Assembly: GCF_029784165.1 (NCBI RefSeq)
Contig: NC_073695.1
Coordinates: 137,465,638 to 137,529,637, forward strand
DNA from: Wyeomyia smithii
Lineage: Eukaryota; Arthropoda; Insecta; Diptera; Culicidae
Direction of reading: 5' to 3'
Length of the DNA stretch: 64,000 bases
Part shown: one piece after another, positions 34,567 to 44,592 of the stretch
Position numbering within the stretch: the stretch's first letter is position 1
Layout of the letters: every line of letters begins with the position of its first letter
The notes under the pieces: generated by a model
What the model was told of the DNA's origin: nothing
The model's input: the letters and a program-made list of their open reading frames with translations, nothing else
Databases searched by the model: none
Translations under genes and position numbers: made by a program

Positions 34567-35034
34567 GTTTCGATATTTATTGGAAAAAATTTTGGGGATC
34601 TGCTGCACGCGTAAATGATCCGGGATTCCACGAGTTTCTTCTATCATGGATGTATCGAAAAACACAGTAGAATCAGAAGTATTTAATAAGTTGACACGAT
34701 TTGGAATATTCGGAGAAGGGTTGATATTTTGGGACATGTGATTGAAATACAATGTCATAAAACGGGTATGAGAATTAAGTTCGATTAACCTTTCAAAATT
34801 TTCAATCACAGGACGGTTCAAGACCTCACATTTGATAAGAATACGAGAAGACAGGCTCCAGAAGCAGTTTTTCAATGGTAGAACTCCAGCTAAGACCTCC
34901 AAACTCATCGTATGGGTCGATTGCATGCAACCTAAGGCGATACGCAAACAACGATATTGTATTCGCTCCAGTTTGATCAGATGTGTGTTTGCTGCGGAGC
35001 GGAAGCAGAAACACCCGTACTCAATTACCGACAA
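34567..35034 (-). pseudogene. I-A pol: RT C-terminus and RT-RNase H linker
   Basis: The frame reads EYGCFCFRSAANTHLIKLER, GVLPLKNCFWSLSSRILIKC and DSTVFFDTSMIEETRGIPDH, matching I-B and I-D. It begins at an internal ATG at 35034 only because sequence to the right is deleted: the RT core (motifs A, B and the LADD box) is absent and the endonuclease C-terminal region abuts at 35035. The apparent codons below 34567 belong to the I-B leader. Confidence 0.85.
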
Positions 35035-35911
35035 TATGGTGGGCTTGCAACGCGGCGTCGAGAATCAAGCCCGCGAAGAGGTTGTATTCTTCAAGTGGTG
35101 GATGATGTTGAATCGACTCGACAGCTTCTGAAACCATTTTCTCGTATAACTTCCAATCAACATTCCGTGTGAGGTCATACGGAATGTCAATTGGCCGCAT
35201 GCGAGTTGACCCGTTTGTAATTGAAATAAGAATAGGCAAATGGTCGCTACCGTGAGGATCGAGGATAACCTTCCATGTACAATACAACCGTAGCGACGTC
35301 GAACATAAAGAGAGATCCAAAGCGCTTGGGCGCGCTGGAGGTTTCGGGATACGTTTCGTTTCACCGTTTAGAATAGTCATGTCGAAGTTATCGCAAAGGT
35401 TATATATTAAAGAGGAGCGGTTATCATTAGAAGGGGAACCCCAAGCCACGTCATGAGAGTTAAAGTCTCCCAAAATCAAGCGTGGCGAGGGAAGAAGTTC
35501 TATTAAATCACAGAGCATCCGTTGCCCAACCTGTGCTCTGGGAGGAATATATATTGAGGCAATACAAAGCTCTTTACCTTGTATTGTCATTTGACATGCG
35601 ACAGCTTCGATGCCTGGAATCGAGGGGAGGTTAATATGATAGAAAGAATAGCACTTCTAAATCCCTAGAAGTACTCCTCCATATGGGGTGTCTCGATCAA
35701 GGCGAATAATATTAAAATCATGGAAGTTTAGATCAGTATTCGAAGTTAGCCAAGTTTCACAAAGGGAAAATGCATCGCATTTGTTTTTATTTGTCAAAAC
35801 TTTAAACGAATCAATTTTTGGTAAAATACTTCTACAATTCCACTGTAAGACAGAGATAGAATCCTTCACATAAGCAGATGAATTAGGCATCGAAGGATAC
35901 GATCGCTGCAA
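35035..35911 (-). pseudogene. I-A ORF2 endonuclease, frameshifted
   Basis: The N-terminal part (35657-35911) starts MQRSYPSMPNSSAYVKDSIS and includes LQWNCRS and LCETWL. A shift near 35655 leads to the frame 35021-35590 with LGDFNSHDVAWG and GSDHLPIL. The frame then runs into the deletion junction at 35035 after DAALQA. It overlaps gag by 29 nt (35883-35911). Confidence 0.85.
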
Positions 35912-37252
35912 GGAGGGGCCATTGAGCAGTCAACTGCTTCAAAAATGTTCTAACTGTTGGGAGGAATGCTGTAAGAAAATCTTTCATTGGATCGGGTACA
36001 TTGAAAGTTTCAAAAATCCAGTCCACAATGTCAGAAAATTTCACCAGTCCAGCATTTGATTTTTCAACTGGATGTGCAAAAGGAACAACTGGGGTTTTAG
36101 ATGTTCCAGGAAGTGCTGGGAACTCCTTCTGGGACTTTAAATTTGCAAGCCCAGGAGGGGTTAGCTTCGGTTTTTCCGCTGCACTTTTAGGTTTGTTTGT
36201 ACCATTCATTTCACTTTGGTAAATCTTAGGACCTTTTCGGGGAAGTTTAAGAGAGGAAATATTTTTCCTCTTTCTAGACTCCCCAGAATTGGCATAAGAT
36301 GTTCCCGCTGGTGAATCGCCAGAATCGGTTTCATCAGAGGACAACAGATCAAAGGGGTTCGAAGTAACGGGAGAAGTGGTAACGGTCTTCTTCAGCATGT
36401 CAGCGTAGGAACGCTTTGAACGCTCTTTGAGAGACCGTTTTATATTATCCCTGCGCTGCATGTACACCGCACATGTGGAGAGCTCATGCAGATTTTCCCC
36501 GCAGTGAATACACTTTACAGCGTTAACACTGCAAGAATCTTCCGCATGAATCTCCCCACACTTGCCACAACGTGCCTTATTGCAGCAGTAGGCGGAGGTA
36601 TGGCCTAACTGCTTGCAATGAGTGCAGTTCATGACGCGGGGAACGTATAGCCTCACAGGGAGACGAACCCGGTGGATCGAGATGTGGCTTGGTAGTGCAG
36701 ACCCGGCGAACGTAACTCAAAACGAGTCTGACGGAGTGTAAACTTTTTCGTCACCGACGATCGATACCGACCGCAATTGCTTGCAGTCGAGCACCATCAC
36801 ATCGGGACATGTGTTGTTTTTAAAGCACCCTCTAGCACTTTTCAATATACACTCGACGGACAGACTCAAATCGGTCACGACACCGCCGATCTCCACATCT
36901 CTAGCGGGTACATAGACACGGTATTCCCGTGTTAAAAGCTCGGAGCAAGCTATATCGTTGGCCTTTTTAAGGTCATTGACCACGACACGGAGCTAGTTCG
37001 GCCTGATTTTTAAAATTTCAGTCACAGCTTTAAAGTGTGACGTCAGGTCTTTCGAAATCTGTAGAATGTTTAAAGATTTCGATTTCGGCCCCGCTTTAGG
37101 CCTGAGGTAAACTGCCACCGGAAGAGTTGATCCATCTGGATACAATCTGACACGTGGGGGAGCTGAGGAATTAATATTAGGAGGGGGGGCAGGAGGGACA
37201 GGGTCGAGGGGATTCGAGGATGGTGGTGCGGGAGGTGGGGGGCCACATCCAT
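35883..37252 (-). pseudogene. I-A ORF1 (gag), broken in three frames
   Basis: The segments 37070-37252, 36717-36983 and 35883-36656 together cover the gag. Knuckles CTHCKQLGHTSAYC, CGKCGEIHAEDSC and CIHCGENLHELSTC are intact. A stop in the RPNKLR segment (about 36993), a stop at 36717 (TAG next to FRVTFAG-like sequence) and indels disrupt the N-terminal half. Confidence 0.85.
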
Positions 37253-37527
37253 CGCGCTAAACCCAGCGCGCCGATGGGACAGACAAGAAGCACGTACCTT
37301 CCCTTCTTCTTCTCCTTCGTGTTGGAGTGCACTGCACTCACCACCAAATCGTTCGACAGCAGGCAGCTACAAAGCGACACAGTAACACAAAGGCGCTTGA
37401 CCTTGCGACACAGCAATCTAGACAAAAGACACCGGTCAAAAAATGCCACCACTTGCAAACACGTATTGAAATTTATCGGAGCGATTTCGAAGCACAACCG
37501 ATGCTGATGCGTGTTCGGCACAGAATA
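37253..37527 (-). other. I-A 5' UTR
   Basis: The leader from the gag start to the 5' terminus ends in TGTGCCGAACACGCATCAG (minus strand), identical in plan to the I-D start. The TSD follows at 37528. Confidence 0.75.
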
Positions 37528-37690
37528 ATTTGAACATCGATGTTATATACCAATTTTTTAATAGTGTATCTAAAACAATAAGTTGTTTTTGTTACATAAG
37601 TTTAAACTTAAAGGAATTTCTGAAAGATTGATGCCAAAACCACGATAACCTGATTATAAATGACTGAAATGGACGTAGTCCTACGTCAAA
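37528..37690 (+). repeat. Repeat family R, fourth copy, right half
   Basis: This continues the copy cut at 23685 and aligns with 18220-18360: TACCAATTTTT.AATAGTGTATCT.AAACAA, TTGTTTTTGTTACATAA and AACCTGATTATA.ATGACTG. It ends in the palindrome GACGTAGTCCTACGTC (37674-37689), also found at 20167. Confidence 0.75.
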
Positions 37691-37739
37691 AAAGTTTTAT
37701 ATATCCTGGTAATTGAAGGTATATAACTCTTTTTCCAGA

Positions 37740-40700
37740 ACACGGAACAACCATCCATCAAGCAATGGCGCAATGCAAATGAGCAGGAAAAGAGTATTAT
37801 TTGTTACATCGCTAACATGCTCATCCTATTTTTGATTGATTCGGACGCAGAAGTTAATACAATTTACTGGGACATTTTCAATATACTGATGATCGATGAA
37901 TGGTCAAAACAACAACTGTTTTCTGTTTCAAATGGCAAAGATAAACCTCTTCAAGCATATGCAAGTCCCGAAAGTATTACAGTCCTGAGGTCATTCGTGG
38001 TTAAGTTGTACATTTCTGAAGATCGACGATGTTATTTTGAACAGTTTTACGTCATCAAAGATGTCAGATCGTTGCTGAGTAGGAACACGGTACTTCGATA
38101 CAAGAATAAACGCGGTACTTCGATACAGCGTTCTACAGATCGACCTGAATGTGCCTGTCCAAGAAACGACAGATTGTGGTAGTTTTTTCAATTGGTTCCC
38201 TGGCGAAATTCATACGGTGTCGGCATCCGTTGGATTCCCCAAGCTCAACGTTTCGCCAGTGGTGCTAACATACGACAAAAGCAAACCACCATCTCGCAAC
38301 GTGTATACAAATATTCCCTTGCCTTGTCGAGCAGAAGTGGATCGCAGGTTAGAAGATCTTTTTGGCAACCGGGATAATAGAGCATGTTTCGGCTAGGTCT
38401 TTCTGTTCATCGATGCTGGTTGTACCGAAAGGCAAAGACGATATCCGGTTGCTAGTCGACCTTAGAGGACCGAACATGTGTATCATAAGAACACCCTTCA
38501 GAATGCCGACCCTCGAGGAAATACTTTCCGATCTCCATGGTGCCAAGTGGTTTTCCACTATAGATTTAACCAGTGCCTTCTTCCATGTTGAGATTACGGA
38601 AGAATCACGTCATTTCACAAAATTTTTAACGGGTAGTGCTACATACCGTTTCAAACGACTGCCATTCGGGCTTTGCAATGCACCAGATTTATTTCAGGAG
38701 ATACTTCAGACAACGGTACTAGCAGGATGTCGAGGTGTTAGTAATTATCTATGTGATATTCTGGTACACGGTTTACCAAAGAGGAACACGATGAGAACCT
38801 TAATGCTGTCATTCGTCAACTACATGCGCATAACGTGAAAATTAATAAAGATAAATGTGTAATCGGTCAATAACGGGTTAAATTCCTTGGATTTTCACTG
38901 TGCCATGAAGATTTGCGTGTCGAGGGTGATAAATTGAATGCCATCAAAGAGTTTCACTCACCAGAAACCGTGCTTGAGGTTAAGAGCTTTTTAGGACTGG
39001 TGAGTTTTTCGGAGCGGTTTATTCTTAAGAGAGCAGATAAAACAAAACACCTAAGAGAACTGGCCAAAGCTGAAACCTTCTATTGGTCCAGAGCTGAGGA
39101 AGAGGAATTTTTGTATCTTAAACATGAAGCACTGAAAGTAATCTTGCGATTAGGTTACTTCAACTACGAAGACGATACTGAAACGTAGACGCATCCCCGA
39201 TGGGACTAGGTGCAGTCCTAGTACAATTTGACAGAGATGGTATTCCAAGAATAATTTCTTGCGCTCCAAAGCCCTAACGCAAGCTGGAAAAAAGTATCCC
39301 CAGACGCAGAAAGAGGCTTTGACAATCGTGTGGGGCGTGGAACGTTTCGCTTTTTACTTGACCGGAAAGTCATTTGCTATTCGAACAAACTCCGAGGTAA
39401 ATGAGTTCATATTTGGCAGCAATAATAGAACAAACAAACGAGCGATAACTCGGGCCGAGTCGTGGGCTTTACGACTACAGGCGTTCGATTTTGTCGTCAA
39501 ACGCATTCCCGGCCACTTAAACGTAGTAGATTATCTTTCCCGATTAATTCCAAAAACTCGTCAAGACGAACCCTTCGACAAGGATGATGACCGGCATCTA
39601 CTACGACGGTGGATTGATGACTGTAAGTTGGTCAGACATAGAGTTGGAAGCGGAACATGATTCAGAGCTTATCACTGTGAAAACGGCCCTACAGTCCGGG
39701 TATTTGCCGGAAATTATACGGAAGTACGAGCCTGAAGCAAAAGTATTGCGATACTTGGGGCCCATGATCTCTAAGGAAGATAGGATTGTGCTTCCAGGAG
39801 AGTTACGTTTAAAGGTAATGACTATCGCACATCAAGATCACATCGGGTGCGCAGCTGTGCAACGCATCCTGAGGGAATATTTCTGGTGGCCAGGAATGAG
39901 CAAGGAAGTGGAAATTTTTGTAAAGAGCTGCGAAACCGATCTTGTCATTTCAAGGAAGAATCCTCCAATTCTGCTGTCAAACCGTACTTTACTGGTTGGG
40001 CCATGGCATGTCATACAAATAGGCTTTTTATCAGTTCCAGGTTGCGGATCAGGAGAGTTTTTGATCCTCGTCTAGACCTATTCAAGGTATATCGCAGTTG
40101 TAGAAATGAAAGCTATTGATGCGAAGAGCACTACTACGGCACATTCAAGAATCTTCTACACCTGGGGCCTACCATTAACTATGCAAAGCGATAACGGCCC
40201 CCCTTTCCAAAGCTCTACAAGCCTATGTCCATGCTCACAACACTGTTAAGCCACATTCTCATCTCGGAATAACTCCATTTGAGCTCTTAGTGGGATGGAA
40301 GTATCGTGGCACGTTTCCATGCTTGTGGGACTCCGAAGTGGATAGAGCGGACGGGCGAGATAAAGATGCAGCGACGAAATAAACCAGTAAGGAATATGCG
40401 GACTTCCACCGAGGAGCAAAGGAATCCAACATAGCGGCCGGTGACACCGTAATTCTTTGGAATCCAAGAAAAATTAAGACCGATGCCGCGTTTTCATCCA
40501 AACGATATCTGGTTCTCAATCGACAAGGAGCGAAGGTAGTTATCCAGAACAGGCATTCAATATGCTCGTAATGTATCCGATATTAAACCAGCTCTGCCAG
40601 TGGACGATTCATCGAGGGAATCTTCAATATCGAGTACGACAGAATCTAACATGGTGCCATCAATACCAAGGACAGAGTCAACCGCTAGAGTTGACGAGCA

Positions 40701-40808
40701 ATCATTGTGTTTCGGACCGACTTGCTCCAACAACTAAAGACCATCAGAAAACCAGAAAGGAACATATTTGTGTATACTATTTTTGAATAAAGTATGAGAG
40801 GAGGTGGA
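37740..40808 (+). pseudogene. Ty3/gypsy retrotransposon pol (protease, RT, RNase H, integrase), decayed
   Basis: Domains are in Ty3/gypsy order. The protease is at 37817-38182 with FLIDSDAEVN (the DSG active site is DSD). RT is at 38362-38838 with VVPKGKDDIRLLVDLR, FSTIDLTSAFFHVEI, RLPFGLCNAPDLFQ and YLCDILVHG, where the YxDD box has lost one Asp. RNase H is at 38913-39660 (AGKKYPQTQKEALTIVWGVE). The integrase zinc-finger region at 39584-40075 reads HQDHIGCAAVQ.. and FWWPGMSKEVE, and its last Cys pair is damaged. A C-terminal tail ends near 40785. Gag and the 5' LTR are absent. Many frameshifts and stops; not functional. Confidence 0.88.
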
Positions 40809-41060
40809 TGTAGTGAAGATAGTAAAAAAAAATAAAAAAATTAAAAATATATAAAAACATGTAATGAATATCATGATTTGTGAACCACTAACTTCTTTAG
40901 TGTATCATAACGGTATAGCTTTGTCAGCATTACGAATATATTACTGTAGGTTGATATTCAAGAGAATGTGTGTGAGTTTGCAATAGAGGTTCTTTCCAGC
41001 ATTGATCGAGAGAGAGAGAGAGAGAGGGAGAACTTGCCTGGATTGAGCTGAGTGAGCTTT
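40797..41060 (+). other. Possible polypurine tract, 3' LTR remnant and GA microsatellite
   Basis: GAGAGGAGGTGG at 40797-40808 just after the pol end resembles a polypurine tract, and TGTAGTG at 40809 could start the 3' LTR. No 5' LTR is available to confirm this and the far boundary is unclear. A (GA)n run lies at 41008-41030. No gene is present. Confidence 0.4.
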
Positions 41061-41067
41061 GTGTGGT

Positions 41068-41250
41068 CCCCGTGGCTCTGTGGTAAGCGAAGTCGGTCGG
41101 CTAGCTCTCCCAAATGGTTGTGATATCGGGTTCGATTCCCGATCCGATCGAGGATCTTTCGAGCTGGAAATTTTCTCGACTCAGCACTTGATGTTACTAC
41201 ATCAATGAAATGCCATAAACACAGTTTTTATACTCTAACAAGTTGGAAAA
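41068..41250 (+). mobile_element. tRNA-derived SINE, family 1, plus orientation
   Basis: A tRNA-like head, GTGGCTCTGTGGTAAGCGAA, is followed by a B box, GGTTCGATTCC, at 41129-41139, and by GATCGAGGATCTTTCGAGCT. These are internal RNA polymerase III promoter elements. The tail runs into AT-rich sequence around 41250. An inverted second copy lies 150 bp away. Confidence 0.75.
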
Positions 41251-41399
41251 ATTTAAAATAGTAGTTTAAGGCATGGCGGATATACGTTTTCTCTGACTAA
41301 AGCGAACATATCTTGACCATGCCATGTTTTGACAGCTCTTTGTTTACCATTCGGCTGTTGCGGGCTAAACGAAGAAGCTGCTTGTAGCAATTTACAGGT
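41251..41399. other. Spacer between the two inverted SINEs
   Basis: No gene is present. It contains AAGGCATGGCGGATATACG and, about 35 bp further, CTTGACCATGCC, a weak inverted pair. GCAATTTACAGGT at 41387-41399 is the left TSD of the next SINE. Confidence 0.5.
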
Positions 41400-41667
41400 T
41401 AAAAACAATATCGAACGCTAGCCTGGAGGGCTAATAGCGGTCTCGGTCAACTAAGTAAGTTGAGAGAACTCGTTTGTGGTATAGTTTTTGGCACATTTTG
41501 CATGTTGTAGGATAAGTTCAACGATACACCGTGCCTCAGTGCTAAGCCGAGGAAATTTCCAGCTCAAAAAGATCCTCGACCTAATCGGGGATCGGACCCG
41601 ACATCACAACCATGTGGGAGAGCTAGCCGACCGACATTGCTAACCACACAACCACGGGAACCACAAC
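41400..41667 (-). mobile_element. tRNA-derived SINE, family 1, minus orientation, complete
   Basis: The minus strand reads GTTCCCGTGGTTGTGTGGTTA at its head and GTCGGGTCCGATCC as B box, then GAGGATCTTTTTGAGCTGG. It is flanked by a 13-bp TSD, GCAATTTACAGGT (41387-41399 and 41668-41680). This gives an exact length of 268 bp. It forms an inverted pair with the plus copy, so transcripts across both could fold into double-stranded RNA. Confidence 0.85.
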
Positions 41668-43057
41668 GCAATTTACAGGTATATATGTCTCCAATTTATT
41701 ACATTTAACGATATGAAACTGGCTGAATGCCTGTAAAACCGCTATAAGTCTGGTTTTTGCCTCGTCTGGTTTATCACTCGACGAGTTCGACGAGCTGAGC
41801 ATTTTCTGTATATATGCTTGTATGTGGAAATTTAAATAATTTTGAAATCACATATTTTGATCGTAGCTGAAATTAATTCCATGAAATTAATTCCAAATGA
41901 AAAATCTAGTTGCCCCATAAGTAGCTAATGAATTTCATTATAATCGAATTTTCAGTTTAGAGGTTATGTATTAAAATGTAAAAATCGCGAAACATCGTTA
42001 TCTTAGAAACTACACAACCGATTTGAACAAAACTCGTGTCAAATGAACGGGCTGTCTCCAAAACCCTTAACCTATAAATTTTGTAACGATTAAACATATG
42101 GTTCAAAAGTTATGTAAAGAAATGTTATCCAGAGGCTGTTTAAACTCACCCATTTTTCTCAGAGATGGCTGGACCGATTTTCACAAAGTTAGTCTTCTCG
42201 AATGAAAGGTCTAGTTGTCCTATAGGTTGCTATTGAAATTTATTGTAATCGGTTGGTAACCTTATCCGTTATTTATAAAAATGAGAAATCACGTAATAAA
42301 AGCAAAGCATGTACCAAAGCCAGATTAAACTTACTCATTTTTCTCAGAGATGGTGAGGCCGATTTTCACGAAATCAGTTGCAAATAAAAGTCTTGCTACT
42401 GCAATTTTAGTGTGGATTTTTAATTTAGAGGTTATGTATCAAAATGTAAAAATCACGTAACATCATTATCTCAAAAAATACACAACCGATTTTAACAAAA
42501 CTGGTGTCAAATGAATAGGCTGTCTTGAAAATCCTTAACTAATGATTTTCATAATGATTTAACATGTGGTTCGAAAGTTATTAAAAGGAACGTTTTCCAG
42601 ATGCTGTTAAAACTCACTCATTTTTCTTAGAGATTGCTGAATCTATTTTTACAATATTAGCGTCGTATTAAAGGTCTAGTTACCCCAAAAGACCGGCACA
42701 TTTGGCTTACACATGAAATTAAAGCTTTGGAGTTACTCTACAAAACACTTTATTCAGATTTTATTTCTAGCGATGTTGAGAACAGTAGAAATTTTTTTCG
42801 TCATGTTATTCTTTGCCCTATATTGTGTATTGTGGGTTTTGAAGTACTATTAGTATAGAATAATAACACAAATTCCATCAACATCTATCATGCACTTTTT
42901 GGAAGTTTTTGGGCATATCATCTTTAAGGGTCGTTTGATCCCCCTTAACCTCAATACCTTGAATAGCAAAACAAACGCTGAATTTAGCCCAATCGGAGCC
43001 TGCACCTCTCGCGAATTGGCTCTTATATTTTGCTTTTCTCCTAGAAAGGTTTAGCAA

Positions 43058-43257
43058 AAAACAAACAAAGCCTTGATGCTACATTCCGATTCGGAGCTTG
43101 ACCTGCTGTTTATTTATACACAGACTCCGCAGCCGACTGTTCAGTGCACAGGACAATTGTGGGGCTAGCGCTACGATCCTACTGACTCCCGAGCCGAGAC
43201 TCGAGCCTACGACGGCTGGCTTGTTAGCCCAGCATCGTACCTCGAGACCATCTGGGA
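43058..43257 (-). mobile_element. tRNA-derived SINE, family 2, minus orientation
   Basis: The minus strand starts TCCCAGATGGTCTCGAGG, then GTACGATGCTGGGCTAACAA and a B-box-like GGCTCGAGTCTCG. The tail ends in AAGGCTTTGTTTG. A 14-bp TSD, GAAAGGTTTAGCAA, is at 43044-43057 and 43258-43271. Two further copies are at 51850 and 61738. Confidence 0.88.
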
Positions 43258-43326
43258 GAAAGGTTTAGCAATCACTGGCAAAACCGAAGGTATGAGAGTG
43301 TTCCAAAGGGCCGATTGGCATTTTTT

Positions 43327-43400
43327 GTATGTGTGGCTGTGTGTGTAGGTGTGTGTACGTGTGTGTATGTGTGCGTGCGTGTATGTATGTATGTATGTGC
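43327..43400. repeat. (GT)n / (ATGT)n microsatellite
   Basis: An imperfect GT tract passes into ATGT units. The Val/Cys/Tyr-rich frames read from it on both strands are artefacts. Confidence 0.95.
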
Positions 43401-44143
43401 AACTTTTCAGTCTCACTCGTTTTCTCAAGTATGGCTGGACCTATTTTTTTGGAATTGTATTTTTAGTTTGTATGTTATTTATCAAAATATGAAAATCACA
43501 AAAGTTGATTAGCTCAGAAATTACACAACCGATGTTAACAAAACTAGTTTTAAATGAACAGGCTTTTTAAAAAACCCTTAACTATTGAATTTTAGAAAGA
43601 TTGGACATGTGGTTCAAAAGTTATGGAAAGAAACGTGTTCTGGAGACTATTTAATCTCACTCATGTGTCTCAGAGATGACTGGACCGATTTTCTCAAAAC
43701 CAGTGTTATATAGAAGGTCTAGTTGCCCCATAAGACCCCATTAATTTTTTTTTTTTGCAATCGGACCATTACTTTGCCTGATATGTTTAAAAATGTGAAA
43801 TCCAGCTATGAAAAGAAACATACTCTGAAGACTACATACACTTTTCTCAGAGATGGCTGAACCGATTTCCACAAAATTAGTGTCAAATGAAAGGTATAGC
43901 TGCCTCATAACACCCTATTGAGTTTAACTGTAATCGGACTGTAACTTCGTCTGTAATGTATCAAAATAAAAAAAATCACGAAACTTCAATATCTCAGAAA
44001 CTACACAACCGGTTTGATCAATAGGGGTAAGCGGGGTAAGACCGCCCCCTTAAGCAAATCTATTTATAGAAAAAAAAATTTCATTCATTTTTTCTTCGCA
44101 AATAGGTTCGTCTATTCAATACCCGCATTCAAAAAATTAGAAC

Positions 44144-44592
44144 ATTCTGTGCCGAACACGCATCAGTATCGGACGTGTGATCGATGATCGCTCCGATAGA
44201 ATATAAAACAAAAGACGTGTGAACAAGTGTTGGCATTGTTTGCCTGGTCGAGTGAAATAAATCCGGGTTCAAGGTCGCGCCTTTGTGCAACTGTTTCGCA
44301 TCGTGACTACCAGCTGATGCGTAAGCCGATTTGGCTGCTGGCTGAATTGTGCTACAGCAGTGGACGAGACACAAAAGAGGAAAAAGGAGAAGCCATCAGT
44401 TGACAGTGAGTTGTATCGCTGTGTGAAGTGATCTCACACCTGGCTCGCTGCTGGTGGCTGTTTGGTGCTGCTGTATTGGTGCTGCTGGCTGTAACGGCTG
44501 AAACTTCGAACGATCGGACAACCAACCTTACTGGAAGGGAGAAGTGAAAAGGTACGTGCTCTTGTCGGCGCTAGTGCGCTAGGCTTAGCGGG
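44144..44592 (+). promoter_or_regulatory. I-D 5' UTR, expected internal promoter
   Basis: I-factor-type LINEs initiate transcription at their first base from a promoter inside the 5' UTR. This leader is complete and its start is fixed by the TSD. No TATA box stands just upstream, in agreement with an internal promoter. The specific elements (for example a downstream promoter element) were not resolved. A CTGGCTCGCTGCTGGTGGCT segment corresponds to the leader of I-B. Confidence 0.5.

Larger units (their letters stand above)
23686..37527 (-). mobile_element. I-clade LINE copy I-A, host of I-B
   Basis: A 14-bp TSD, ATTTGAACATCGAT, lies at 23672-23685 and 37528-37541. The poly(T) and 3' UTR begin at 23686. 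The 5' end at 37527 reads TATTCTGTGCCGAACACGCA on the minus strand, as in I-D. Its own sequence is 23686-25070 and 34567-37527, about 4.35 kb. The RT core is missing by an internal deletion at 35035. The flanks, joined, match the uninterrupted paralogue at 18200-18360. Confidence 0.92.
41830..44023. repeat. Satellite-like array, units of roughly 300 bp, interrupted
   Basis: Units repeat CTACACAACCGATTTGAACA, GTGTCAAATGAACGGGCTGT, CAGAGATGGCTGGACCGATT, GAAAGGTCTAGTTGCCCCAT, and ATGTATCAAAATG.AAAATCACG. The ACACAACCG word recurs at about 42013, 42480, 43515 and 44004, and the AGAGAT(G)GCTGGACC word at 42160, 42630, 43671 and 43851. About five to six diverged units are present. The array is interrupted at about 42690-43420 and, at 44023, by a GGGGTAAG-ended element. 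No coding capacity is seen. Confidence 0.8.

Noticed and set aside
43207..43512. Frames of 65-73 codons on both strands over the GT tract
   Set aside because: They read a simple GT/ATGT microsatellite and a SINE; composition is artefactual.
41830..44023. CRISPR-like array
   Set aside because: Units are about 300 bp, diverged and without unique spacers of constant length. It is a eukaryotic satellite-like repeat.
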